From positions 2,170,141-2,234,140 of the forward strand of contig CAXIPT010000008.1 in the NCBI GenBank assembly GCA_964030475.1: a stretch of 64,000 bases of DNA, written 5' to 3'. Below, one piece after another: positions 1-9,830 of this stretch. The first letter of the stretch is position 1; each line of letters begins with the position of its first letter. This stretch comes from Tethya wilhelma. Its lineage: Eukaryota; Porifera; Demospongiae; Tethyida; Tethyidae. A program made the position numbers and the translations under genes. The notes beneath the pieces are model-generated. The model was not told the DNA's origin. It searched no databases and saw only the letters and a program-made list of their open reading frames with translations.

Positions 1-75
1 GGAAGAGTCAGAACCTACACATGAAATTTATATTTATATGTACACTAAATAAAGCACACCATGAATATAACTTAC

Positions 76-1998
76 ATGTACTTGAACTAGAGAGCTCAAT
101 ATCACATCCCTGATCGTGAACACTTGACAATGACTCTTCAGAATCATCAACGCTTCCACTCGTACTCCCTTCATTACGATTGCTTGAAATGGTAACATCA
201 GATTGGCTATCTAGGACTGGATGGAGTCCATCAACAGCTTGTTTCCATACTTTTACTACATTGTCATACACTTCTCTAAGGCGTTTTATAAGCTGAGTGG
301 TTTGGTAGTGACTAAGGCACAAACCAAGTTTGTTCAATCTTGTTATAGCCTACATAATGAACATCAACTTTGATATATGGTATATGTGTACATGTGTCTG
401 TGGGTGTGTGGTGTGTGCATGTGTGTATAGTCTATATAAAGTGGAAGGCTAATACATACCATCTTTGAACAATGTCCAGCCTAGAGAACAACAGATACGA
501 TTGCTTGTATAGAACACATGGTCTTGTTTCTCTCCTTCAGTAAAACACCAAATGCCATCAGAAGTCGGTTAAAGTTAGGTTTAACCTTCTGCCTTTGCCT
601 CGTACACCCACTTCGCATAAAACAATACAAAAGTGGGGCATTTCGCTTTATCTCCCTTTTGATTCTCTTGAAATCAAAATTTTGCAACTCTAATATTTTT
701 CGGCATTCGAAACAGTGAACGCCCTTTCCTTTTGCCACATACAACAGCACACTCATGTGATGTCATCTTTGCAAATGCAGAGATCACCGGTTTTTTTATG
801 CTTGGTGTGCGCAAAGCTGTCCTGGCAGTATAAGGACTCTTCTTGTGCCTTGTAGACTGCACTAGAGACCTGAACCTACTAGCTACTCTAAAATGGATAG
901 CCTTTTTCTTCTCTGCCCTGGTAATCCGAACCTAGTATAAAATAACGGTAAGAATAACATTCATTTCTACTTTATAATGTAGCTATCATAACTTACTTGT
1001 ACTAGTGGACTTGAAGTGGTACCACGGCATGCAGGTGAAAAACCAAGGGAACGTATAGCCCTTTTTGGAGTAGCTTTACGCCGCTTTTGATGACTTGATG
1101 TGGGAGTGATCTGGGTCTCTTGATCAGTCACTGACGGCTGACTGAGAAATGGCACATCTACTGGACTTGGAGAATGGGCTGAATCTGATGAAGTGAAAGG
1201 GTCCACATTCTGAGGTAATTGGACAACTCCAATGGCTGCTTCAAGATTCAGATTTTGTCTAAAGCTATTGATGTACTTTAGACCAGAATCAACACACTTA
1301 TCAGCCTTTTCTGCATCAGCAAAACAACGGCGACATACAGTCTCACCCGAAAGATCCGGCTTCAAGTACGTTTTAACAAATGATGTGACTTTCTTGTTGC
1401 TCTCCTTCCCGTGAGGATCCAGTTTTCTTTTACTACCAGGAGGAGTAGCCGACTGACAGATAGCACAAGTTGAGTCCAGAGATGCCAACCTTAGAATGAT
1501 GTATAGAGTGAGAAAGGTCCAAGAAATGCGTGAGAGTTGGCCTAAATGCGTGAGACTAGCTATCTTATTGCACCTGAATGATATTTTGAGCAAATATTCA
1601 ACTTTATGGTGTTTTTTAAGCTTGCAAAATAGTGAATATAGTTCATTGTAACTGCAATTATTTACTTACTGTGTCTTGAATCTTACTCTTGGGTAGAGGT
1701 CCCGGCAGCACCATACATATTAGAATGCTGACTAGCGCACTTATCTTGCAAAATTAATGCTTGCTGACTCAGCAAACAAGATCACGTGATCAAAATTATA
1801 TTATAGTATACTATTGTCACATGATCAGGATGCAATTAACAGCGTGAAACACTAAAAAGAGGGAGTGACCTGGGTACGAGGCTAGTACAGCAGAATGTGT
1901 GAGTTTTGAAGTCCTATGCGTGTGAGCGTGAGAATAAGCTCAAATGCATGTGTCTCATGCTAAATGCGTGAGAGTTGGCATGTCTGTGAGTCTGACAT
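76..1998 (-). pseudogene. Paired-CxxC gene, copy 1 (broken; 3 exons visible)
   Basis: I do not recognise the family. Reading leftwards, exon 1 runs from the original ATG (1998-1996) to 997, exon 2 is 931-460 and exon 3 is 349-76; each boundary has AG/GT signals (donors at 996, 459, 75) and the reading phase is continuous. Exon 1 encodes a CAIC...CRRC four-cysteine, zinc-finger-like module, then a Ser/Pro-rich segment. Exon 2 is basic (Lys/Arg-rich) and exon 3 ends in an acidic Ser-rich tail. Two lesions are visible. A 510-bp transposon sits just after the start codon (1477-1986), and a 2-bp deletion near 690, relative to copy 2, shifts the frame in exon 2. The gene may continue past the left edge. 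A second copy lies at 7231-8246. It could be a TE-encoded gene rather than a host gene. Confidence 0.55.
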
Positions 1999-2270
1999 TG
2001 CTTCTCCCTATACAGTGGCTGTCAAGCACAATACTCGCCTCAGTAGCCTGCCAGATTGTCTTTCTTTGTCAACTTGAGGGTCGATCAAGCTAGAAGCTTG
2101 CTAGCTAGACCTGGGCACGTGCCATACGTAACCAAAAGCGCCAGGCCGGCCGGCGGCCACAAATATGCAATCTCTTCATTTTGACCACTCCTATAAATCC
2201 AGGAATGTGTACGTTAGTTACCAGACTCTCCTTTTCCCGTGCGAGGGCAGGAGAGGCTGGGCACGAGACT
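383..2270. repeat. Segmental duplication, copy 1 (with 7141-8542)
   Basis: Apart from the MITE at 1477-1986, this stretch aligns throughout with 7141-8542, including introns and a ~250-bp upstream region with a GGCCGG-rich motif and the segment ACCAGACTCTCCTTTTCC. Sharing of introns and promoter-proximal DNA means DNA-level duplication, not retrocopying. The copies differ by scattered substitutions and small indels. Confidence 0.85.
1477..1986. mobile_element. 510-bp TIR element inserted in the CxxC gene
   Basis: Begins CAGAGATGCCAAC and ends with its near-perfect inverted copy (GTTGGCATGTCTG, one mismatch). It is flanked by the direct repeat TGAGTC (1471-1476 and 1987-1992). Copy 2 of the host gene at 8233-8246 has the uninterrupted site with a single TGAGTC, so both boundaries are certain. 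Subterminal copies of AAATGCGTGAGAGTTGG lie at both ends. There is no transposase, so it is a MITE. The CAGAG terminus suggests hAT, but hAT usually makes 8-bp duplications and this one is 6 bp, so the superfamily is left open. Confidence 0.85.
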
Positions 2271-2434
2271 ATACCAGACCCTCTTTCTCCTTGGAGAAGG
2301 GGTGGGGTCTGGGGACGAGACTAGCGCCCCCCCTGCCCCCTCAAAGTGGGCATTAAAAAGAATTAAAGACCAGATCGATCATGGATTATTGCTGAGAGCA
2401 AGAACTTTGTTGTCTGTATAAAAGCTAGTGTATA

Positions 2435-3586
2435 ATGGCCTCGGACTCAGCCAGGTTGAAATATTGTGTGATAATTCTAGTATGTACAAATATTTGTGTG
2501 CTGGTAACCATCTATGTATATGGTGTGCAGACTCAATGCCCGGGCGCAGTTACTGAAAAGGAAAATAGAACAGAGCAATCTAGCCACTCTTTAACATTTT
2601 CTAAGCTTGTGAAACTACATTGGGCCTCTCTATATGGTAATCAGGAAAAAGACTCCTATCATTTCTTCTCTGCATATTATGACAGTCGACCAAGAAGTCA
2701 TCAGCCTGCAGTGTTCATATTAGGGTATGCATATAATGAAGTTCCTGAAATAGAACTATACTGTGTCCTAAGATACACAAATGGATCCAAAACATGTTTT
2801 AAGGAGGCAGCATTTCATCAGCACCCCTGTAGTTGTTTCCTTAGAATGAACCATAAATACTATGCCAAGGAACTTCAATTCTTCTGTCCAGTTAGGCCTG
2901 AGGAAGAGCCTCCTGTGTATGTCCAACTTAGCACCTCTAACACATGTGACCCCCAGTTCTTCTCTGGAGAGATTCCTGTTCAAAATCGAAGATATACCCA
3001 AAACATGACAGCTGTTCCGGCTCCCAAAAGGTTTGGAGTGTGTATTGGAAGTCCTTTGGTACAAAAGTCTCGAACCAGCAGTGCTACTGTCATCAGAGAT
3101 GTGGTTGAATTTGTTGAGATGAGTACAGCTTTAGGAGTTGAGTTGGTAACCATCTATGTGAATGAGACACAGGTAGACACTAAAGTTCTGGAGTTCATCT
3201 GGAAACACTATCCCAACATAATCCGCACAGTTGGTTGGAAAGCCTTCAAAGCACGGTACCCAATGCATTACCACAATCAATATCTGCTGATTGCTGACTG
3301 TTTGTACAGGATGATGTATGAAGTGGACTACCTAGCATTCATTGATCTCGATGAAATGATAATCCCAATCCAACACGAGAACTGGGCAGAAATGTTGAGG
3401 GCAATTGGAAATGAAACAATAGCATTATTTACATTTCAAAATGCTTTTTTTGTCAAGCCAAGTAATAATGAACATGAGCAAAGCGTCCCCATAACATCGA
3501 ATGTGAGTTGTCCCAATATATCTCCCGCAAAATACTTCACAAAAACTGTACGAATACACGATTTCCAGACAAACAAAAGGCATTGA
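2435..3586 (+). CDS. GT92 (DUF23) family glycosyltransferase, 3' truncated
   Basis: A 383-codon frame with type II membrane-protein architecture: a short cytoplasmic start, a hydrophobic anchor at about residues 9-31, then a lumenal part with several N-x-S/T sites and paired cysteines. The catalytic region contains IDLDEMIIP at about residues 301-309, the DxD-type metal/sugar-nucleotide motif of family 92 (established for worm and vertebrate GT92), preceded by a conserved region around HYHNQYLLIADCLY. GT92 enzymes add sugars, often galactose, to glycans in the Golgi. The frame stops soon after KYFTKTVR, where family members normally continue for another ~60-100 residues, so the C terminus is missing or lies in an unseen exon. 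A TATAAAAG lies at 2417-2424, only 11 bp before the ATG, too close to drive this start. Confidence 0.75.
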   Translation: MASDSARLKYCVIILVCTNICVLVTIYVYGVQTQCPGAVTEKENRTEQSSHSLTFSKLVKLHWASLYGNQEKDSYHFFSAYYDSRPRSHQPAVFILGYAYNEVPEIELYCVLRYTNGSKTCFKEAAFHQHPCSCFLRMNHKYYAKELQFFCPVRPEEEPPVYVQLSTSNTCDPQFFSGEIPVQNRRYTQNMTAVPAPKRFGVCIGSPLVQKSRTSSATVIRDVVEFVEMSTALGVELVTIYVNETQVDTKVLEFIWKHYPNIIRTVGWKAFKARYPMHYHNQYLLIADCLYRMMYEVDYLAFIDLDEMIIPIQHENWAEMLRAIGNETIALFTFQNAFFVKPSNNEHEQSVPITSNVSCPNISPAKYFTKTVRIHDFQTNKRH

Positions 3587-3892
3587 GCCAACTTTGACTA
3601 CATAGTGAGACTTCATTTCATCTGTAGTACGTCCTTTTCGACTTGTTTGCTGGCGAAAAGGCAGCAAACAAACCTAGGGAGCTTTGAAACTCCATCTTGA
3701 TATAAAATACTGTACTTTATTTAGCCATTTTAATGTAGGTAAAGGTCGTCAATAGACCACGTGGTTTTCTTGCCTATAATGCTCATGCGCATGCGCATCA
3801 AATGTACACTACTGTTTTTTGTAGAGACTGACTAGTCTCTACTGTGTGATAGTCTCCATACAGATGAGCACCTTGGTGTTTAAAAAAGTGAA
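3587..3892. other. Non-coding stretch 3' of GT92
   Basis: No continuation of the glycosyltransferase was found in any frame. It contains an alternating CATGCGCATGCGCAT stretch near 3785 and otherwise unremarkable AT-rich DNA running up to a foldback element. Confidence 0.5.
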
Positions 3893-4250
3893 TGAACAAG
3901 TAGTAAAAATTTTATAAAAATGAGAAGTGTAGGAATGGGCAGTGCAGTAAAAAGCAAGGAAACAAGACAAGTCTCTGAATTTCGGCACATGACTACTTCA
4001 TTTTTTTGTGCCCAACTCTCAAACATTACTGTGCATCTACTGTAACATTCTTTATGCTTGTTATTTCATCCAAATTAGTCAAGTGATTGCTTGCATTGAC
4101 TCATGAGTCAAATGACCGACATTTATAACTTGACTCATGAAAATGAAGTAGTCATGTACCGAAATTCAGAGACTTGTCTTGTTTCCTTGCTTTTTACTGC
4201 ACTGCCCATTCCTACACTTCTCATTTTTATAAAATTTTTACTACTTGTTA
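3893..4250. mobile_element. Foldback (hairpin) element, ~358 bp
   Basis: The left arm (3893-4005) and right arm (4139-4250) are near-perfect inverted copies, beginning AACAAGTAGTAAAAATTT and ending with its complement. The arms share GGAATGG and AAGCAAACAAGA-like stretches with the foldback tails at 5832-6232, 29750-30028 and elsewhere, so it is a diverged relative. It abuts and truncates the hAT-like pseudogene at 4251. Confidence 0.8.
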
Positions 4251-5025
4251 ATATGAGCAGCGACACCTTTTACCTTACCAGACATTGCTCCAGCACCATC
4301 ATAACTCTGTCCATGTAATAAATCTGGAGACAACTGCCAAGAAATAAGTTGAGTTAGGATATTCTCAGCTAGTGCTTCGCCAGTCACACCTGTCTCACAT
4401 GTTAAAAATCCTAGAAACCTTTCATGCAAAACATTGTTGTGCACATATCTAATTGATATGGACAACTGCTCCTGATTAGCCACATGTCGCTTCGTCAGCG
4501 ATTACAGAAAATGCACTAGCTTCACGAGCTTGCTTGAGAATAGTTTCACGAATGTAATCCCCACAAAGGGAAATTAACTGGTTTTGAACTGTTTTACTAG
4601 TGTACGAAGCATTTTCAAGTGCATTCTTCAAGTGTTGTTCAAGAATGTTATCACCAGAAGAGACTCGAAAGTGTGAAGTGCCCAGAAATTACCATGATTG
4701 TGATCTGGATCTTCGTTTAGAACTGCTCTATCATCTCTATGACCACGCAGGGCAATTCCTTGCCTACCACAGAAAATTTTTGTTTCAATAATAGACCGCA
4801 GCTTAGAACGATTTTCGGCTATGTGTTACTGACGAATCGAGCATAATAGCTGATCAATTGATGTTGTATTGGCACGAAAACTCATGGCAGATTCAACAGC
4901 AAATTTATGAAACTGAGATGTGAAGTGATTATCTAGTTTCTTAGAGGCCTTTTTGAAGTTGACCAGAGGCTTTGAAACAAGTACATCTGGTCGTAAATCT
5001 AATGGGCCACATGTTCCAAACAGAA

Positions 5026-6232
5026 TTCCCAGTACGGTAGTACTGGGTACATAGGAATGGCACGGATGGCCCATTAGCGCAATACAAATACTCACGCGAA
5101 TAACTCTGCAAAAACTGAGCGCTTGGCACTAAAAGGCTTCTTAAGCTACTATTTAGCCTTTTCTCTTTCTATTGAGCCTAAAAACATAGCCTAAAACCAT
5201 CGCTAAAGTAACAAACTAAAGTATGCCAAACCTCCAATTTTCTCCATCTTCTTCTTCTTCTTCTATCTTGGAACGACTTTTCTTGAAGACCGCTCGCTTT
5301 CAGAAGCTGATTCTTGAACAAATAAACTTGGTTTCTTTGTCTTCACGTGCTTTTTGTATCGATTATTTGTCTCTCGAGATCTAGCCGAGTCGCTAGATAC
5401 AAGACGAAAAGCACCTTCTCCGTATGGCAGCCATTCATTTCTATACTCATTAATAATTCATTAGCTACCTTGGAAATCAAGTTGACGACCCTATTCCAGT
5501 TAGACAAGTGTGCGTTATTTGGAATCCGAATATTCGCTGCCCTGCCTGCTTTACCTGAAGATTTCTGGTTGTGCTGAAGTCTCTGTAACCAGTTACCGGT
5601 ACCTTTCAGTCCTCAATAATAGGAGGTGAATAGACTACTTTGTTATAGTTGTCATTATAAGAAGATGAGCAAAGCAAGTAAATTTTGTAAGATAGACTCT
5701 TCATACTTCGCCATGATTTTATACTGATAGTATAAATTATAACATAAGCTATAATATCCATGCTGATAGTGTACATGTAGCTATTATATACACACAAACT
5801 CAAATGTGATGTAGAATTATGAAAAAATGAGAACAAACAAGTGAAAAAAACATTGGAAATGTAATGAGACATAGGAATGGCCAAATCGTAAAAAGAAAGC
5901 AAACAAGATGGAATGGCTGTTTGAGTGTGTAAAGAATTATTCCTATGGGCAACATGAGGGACTCAAATGGGAAGAGAATACTACATGCAGCCCACACAGG
6001 AAGAATTCTTTACACACTCAAACAGCCATTCCATCTTGTTTGCTTTCTTTTTACGATTTAGCCATTCCTATGTCTCATTACATTTCCAATGTTTTTTTCA
6101 CTTGTACAATACTTACAGTCCACACAGGAAGAATTCTTTACACACTCAAACAGCCATTCCATCTTGTTTGCTTTCTTTTTACGATTTGACCATTCCTATG
6201 TCTCATTACATTTCCAATGTTTTTTTCACTTG
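5026..6232. mobile_element. Hairpin-head/foldback-tail element, copy 1
   Basis: Starts TTCCCAGTACGGTAGTACTG, whose 8-bp arms CCCAGTAC/GTACTGGG form a hairpin. It continues through the family's shared body: AATATTCACGCGAATAACTC, a TTC-rich tract near 5250, TACAAG.CGAAAAGC.CC, and GTGTGCGTTATTTGGAAT. It ends in a foldback tail (from 5832) terminating CACTTG. The host hAT gene reads ..CAGAA before it and TACAATACTTAC.. after it. Joining the flanks restores CKYC-(I)-LFG, so it entered between A and T with no target duplication. No protein is encoded. Confidence 0.85.
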
Positions 6233-6246
6233 TACAATACTTACAG
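5991..6246. repeat. 128-bp tandem duplication spanning an element/host boundary
   Basis: The right arm of the foldback plus its ACTTG end and 14 bp of host exon (ACAATACTTACAG) appear twice in a row; the first host stub ends at 6118 and the second at 6246. The duplication therefore arose after insertion. Confidence 0.8.
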
Positions 6247-6924
6247 TAGCCACCATCTGCAGATTCCGAGTAGACAAGGCCATTGTATTTGTCTAACCAC
6301 GAGTGCTGAAAGCGTCTAATCAAACCACTAATTAAATGTCTAGGAAACTTATACTGAGGATGGGGATTGAAAGAATTGTCTAGTACATACATTCTTTCTT
6401 GATCAGTGAGTGGTCGTTCTTTCTTAATAGATACTACCTTAGCTGGATCCCCACTCATTACAGAAGCAGGCACACTATGCATACCATCATTCTCAGTGAT
6501 CCTCTCACTGACATCATTCTTTTGAGTCTGGCTCTCACTTGATGTAGTAGTGATTTCAGTGCGGTCACCATCTTCATTTCCAGAGTCTGAGACATTTTCT
6601 CGACTTCCGCTATAAAATTGAGTGGCAATGCCATAATCATTCACCTTTCCTGAGCACAAAAACTGAATTCACTTACTCTGGATTACTTTGCACTGCCCTC
6701 TCATCTGTCCCAGCCCCAGATTGCTCAGAATCCTCAACAGAGATACTCACATTGCTACATACATGATAAGCATTTAGTTCGTACTTCAGGACAAACACAA
6801 TAAATCCAACAAACCTGTTGTTGCCTGACAATGTAGAGTGAAAAAATTGTAGCAAATTAATGCTTTGGGGCCTTTTACTACGAACAGTCACTCTAGAATC
6901 ACTACTTGGAGCACTTGTCTTCAT

Positions 6925-7140
6925 CTGTGCAGCTGCTCTGACACGTGGCTTTCAATTGGATGACCTTTAAACTTGTGCATTTATTAGAGTATTCTGACCT
7001 CTGACCCAAGTACCTCCGCCTCAATCCTCCAACAGACTGTATATGGACTCCAGGCCTGCAGGCGCTAGGCCAACAAGAGGAAAAAAGGAAGAGAGAGGGG
7101 GGGGTCAACTGACCCCTCTGACCCCCCCCCCAAGATCCGC
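6925..7140. other. G-tract segment, possible TE terminus
   Basis: Holds a self-complementary GGGGGGTC...GACCCC stretch (7097-7135) next to CCAGGGCGGATCTTGGGGGG on the minus strand, a terminus type common in hAT-like MITEs. It marks where the 7231-8246 pseudogene loses similarity to copy 1. No second terminus was found. Confidence 0.35.
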
Positions 7141-8542
7141 CCTGGTGTACATGTGTGTGTGGGTGTGTGGTGTGTGCACATGTGTGTGCATGTGTGTATT
7201 GTCTATATAAAGTGGAAGGATAATACATACCATCTTTGAACAATGTCCAGCGTACAGAACAACAGATACGATTGCTTGTATAGTACACATGGTCTTATTT
7301 CTCTCCTTCAGTAAAACAGCAAATGCCATCAAAAGTTGGTTAAGGTTAGGTTTAACCTTCTGCCTTTGCCTCGTACACCCACTTCGCATAAAACAATACA
7401 AAAGTTGGGCATTTCGCTTTATCTCTCTTTTGATTCTCTTGAAATCAAAATTTTGCAACTCTTTAATATTTTTCGGCATTCGAAACAGTGAACGCCCTTT
7501 CCTTTTGCCATATACAACAGCACACTCATGTGATGTCATCTTTGCAAGTGCAGAGATCACCGGTTTTTTTATGCTTGGTGTGCGCAAAGCTGTCCTGGCA
7601 GTATAAGGACTCTTCTTGTGCCTTGTAGACTGCACTAGAGACTTGAACATACTAGCTACTCGAAAACGGATAGCCTTCTTCTTCTCTGCCCTGGTAATCC
7701 GAACCTAGTATAAAATAATGGTAAGAATAACATTCATTTCTACTTTATAATGTAGCTATCATAACTTACTTGTACTAGTGGACTTGAAGTGGTACCACGG
7801 CATGCAGGTGAAAAACCAAGGGAACGTCTAGCCCTTTTTTGAGTAGCTTTACGCTTTTGATGACTTGATGTAGGAGTGATCTGAGTCTCTTGATCAGTCA
7901 CTGATGGCTGACTGAGAAATGGCACATCTACTGGACTTGGAGAATGGGCTGAATCTGATGAAGTGAAAGGGTCCACATTCTGAGGTAATTGGACAACTCC
8001 AATGACTACTTCAAAATTCAGATTTTTTCTAAAGCTATTGATGTACTTTAGACCAGAATCAACATACTTATCAGCCTTTTCTGCATCAGCAAAAAAATGG
8101 CGACATACAGTCTAACCCGAAAGATCCGGCTTCAAGTACGTTCTAACAAATGATGTGACATTGCTCTCCTTCCCGTGAGGATCCAGTTTTCTTCTACTAC
8201 CAGGAGGAGTAGCCGACTGACAGATAGCACAAGTTGAGTCTGACATTGCTCCTCCCCATACAGTGGCTGTCAAGCACATTACTCACCTCAGTAGCCTGCC
8301 AGACTGTCTTTCTTTGTCAACTTGAGGGTGGATCAAGCTAGAAACTAGCTAGCTAGCTAGACCTGGGCACATGCCATACGTGGCCAAAAGTGCCAGGCCG
8401 GGCGCGCCGGCCGGCGGGCCACAAATATGCAATCTCTTCATTTTGACCACTCGTATAAATCCAGGAAAGTGTATGTTAGTTACCAGACTCTCCTTTTCCC
8501 GTGCAAGTAGCACGTGGGCTGGAGAGGCTGGGCACGAGACTA
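7141..8542. repeat. Segmental duplication, copy 2
   Basis: Partner of 383-2270, including the GGCCGG-rich upstream region and CCAGACTCTCCTTTTCCCGTG at 8482-8502. It preserves the pre-insertion state of the 510-bp MITE site. Confidence 0.85.
7231..8246 (-). pseudogene. Paired-CxxC gene, copy 2 (nonsense codon, lost Cys)
   Basis: Same gene as 76-1998. Exon 1 is 8246-7770, starting MSDSTCAICQ, and exon 2 is 7704-7231; both splice signals are conserved. The start region is intact, unlike copy 1. Exon 1 carries a Glu-to-stop change (TAG, about 8114), and two codons further on the CRRC pair reads CRHF, losing a zinc-ligand cysteine. A 6-bp in-frame deletion lies near 8160. Exon 2 is open where copy 1 is frameshifted. 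Exon 3 has no counterpart, since similarity ends in the intron at ~7141. So each copy is broken, at different places. Confidence 0.6.
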
Positions 8543-8856
8543 CAATGTTCTCATTCTAAATGCAAATGAACAATCAAGAGTGAGTCCATACCCAATCCAT
8601 GACAGCTAAGAACATCCACATATGGAATGTGGAGGAACCAAAATGGATACATTTTGGGAGGTATGTGAGGAGCTGGTGGTTAAGACTGTACCCAAGAAAA
8701 TTTTCACAATTTTTTCTTGATGAAAATCGCTAAGCTATAATTATTCATTAATGCATGAGCTGGTCTAGCGACAAAACGATTCAGCATTGCAGAATATGAG
8801 AGTTGACCTAAGTTTCTTCTCATACACCTCAGCAGCTTTAGAGTTTGTGATGGTCA
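8543..8856. other. Intergenic, no feature seen
   Basis: No convincing exon, repeat or terminus was seen between the duplication edge and the minus-strand gene that follows. Confidence 0.4.
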
Positions 8857-9385
8857 TCTTATTGGACACATATCCAGGCTACTGAGAGAACAATGAAGAA
8901 TGACAATTGTCGTGGATCCCCTGTACATGTAAGGATGGAGGGAAATACAGCAGTAACACTTAAGCTTTGTGATGATATTCAGCTCACATGCATATGGCTC
9001 ACTTGGTAATGCTGTACAACAATCAGGGCAGAACATTATAGTCACCTCCACAAATTCTTCATCGTCCAGTACAAATGTGCCTGTGCAATCTACAGTAAAA
9101 GAATAAAATTGATTTAATACAAACACACATTTGTCAGACAACTCTCTGAACCATTTAACCCCTTCCCACTTCTTAGCACCCTGGGCGATTTTCTTGACAG
9201 TTTTTGCCACATTCTTAGTTCCTGTGAAAGGTTATGATAAGCACACATTACAACAAAGGAACCAAGTCAACACCTACTATGCCAAGTGTGGTATGTATTC
9301 AGTAACTCAAGGTCATCAGTGATGTACTTACTGACAGAGGTTGCATAGTCATGAGCTAGCTCCTTCACATTTAGACAAAATGCGT
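8857..9385 (-). CDS. Unrecognised minus-strand gene, 3 exons, partial
   Basis: Three exons join in consistent phase: ~9385-9332 (YAFCLNVKELAHDYATSV), 9221-9129 (KNVAKTVKKIAQGAKKW... WFRELSDK) and 9089-8857 (TFVLDDEEFVEV, then a CPDCC...CYCC cysteine cluster, ending CPIR-stop). Acceptors and donors (donor GTAAGT at 9331, donor GTGTGT at 9128) match. The first two exons look amphipathic-helical. The third has a Cys pair pattern that could bind metal. I cannot assign a family. The 5' end would lie towards 9473, where the large pogo element begins, so that element may have cut the gene. Confidence 0.45.
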
Positions 9386-9472
9386 ACACAAGACATTGTG
9401 TAACTCAAACAAACATACACACACTTATGGATACCTGGTTGAGAGAGACCAGTACAAAGGTCAGCAAAAGTA

Positions 9473-9830
9473 GAGTAATTGATCGATCTTCGTCCGACAC
9501 CTATAATCAGCCCCTATTACAAAAAACACAGGACGATCTTTTGGAAACTAACTGCATGAACTTATAGGTGACTATGAGAGTACCAACCTGTAAAAAATTG
9601 GAAACAACAAATTGCTTGTAGACGGAACAGTAGCGACGACAAGTGGACTGCCGAATGCTTCGATCTTCGTCGCCCCGATATCTAACTCCGTCTATGACAG
9701 CTTGGCAAACGTTGAACCTAGCATCACTAACAATACTTCTTGACACAACTCTAGATAGTGAGCACTTCTAGCAGGCAAAGTAGCATCAGCTATAAGCCAC
9801 GCCCAGCTGCTCTACAACATGACGAAATAA
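9473..9830. repeat. Left terminal inverted repeat of the composite transposon
   Basis: Inverted partner of 16085-16444, with only a handful of mismatches and small indels over ~358 bp. Contains an outward-facing (minus-strand) open frame, 9746-9552 and beyond, whose 64-residue product matches that of the right repeat exactly (starts MSRSIVSDARFNVCQAVIDG). Confidence 0.9.

Larger units (their letters stand above)
4251..6924 (-). pseudogene. hAT-superfamily, ZMYM1-like transposase gene, interrupted
   Basis: Reading leftwards: a start at 6924 with a KRPQSINLLQFF segment, an exon around 6760-6662, then 6657-6233 ending in a TTF-type zinc finger (YNGLVYSESADGGYCKYC), then a break, then 5025-4251 with KPLVNFKKASKKLDNHF, FCGRQGIALRGHRDD, NQEQLSISIRYVH and QSYDGAGAMSGK. 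These are hallmarks of DUF4371/hAT proteins of the ZMYM1 type, whose RNase-H-like core catalyses cut-and-paste transposition. The 1.2-kb element at 5026-6232 splits the zinc-finger exon exactly between CKYC and LFG. Several stops and frameshifts lie between 4500 and 4830. The C-terminal half is replaced by the foldback at 3893-4250. Non-functional. Confidence 0.75.

Noticed and set aside
5026..5060. Head hairpin as a transcription terminator or tRNA-like promoter of a SINE
   Set aside because: No T-run, no A/B box and no poly-A tail; the element has defined ends at both sides and no target duplication, unlike a SINE.
5908..6319. Overlapping plus-strand frames of ~75-110 residues
   Set aside because: They are readings of the foldback tail and its 128-bp duplication; similar frames appear at each tail.
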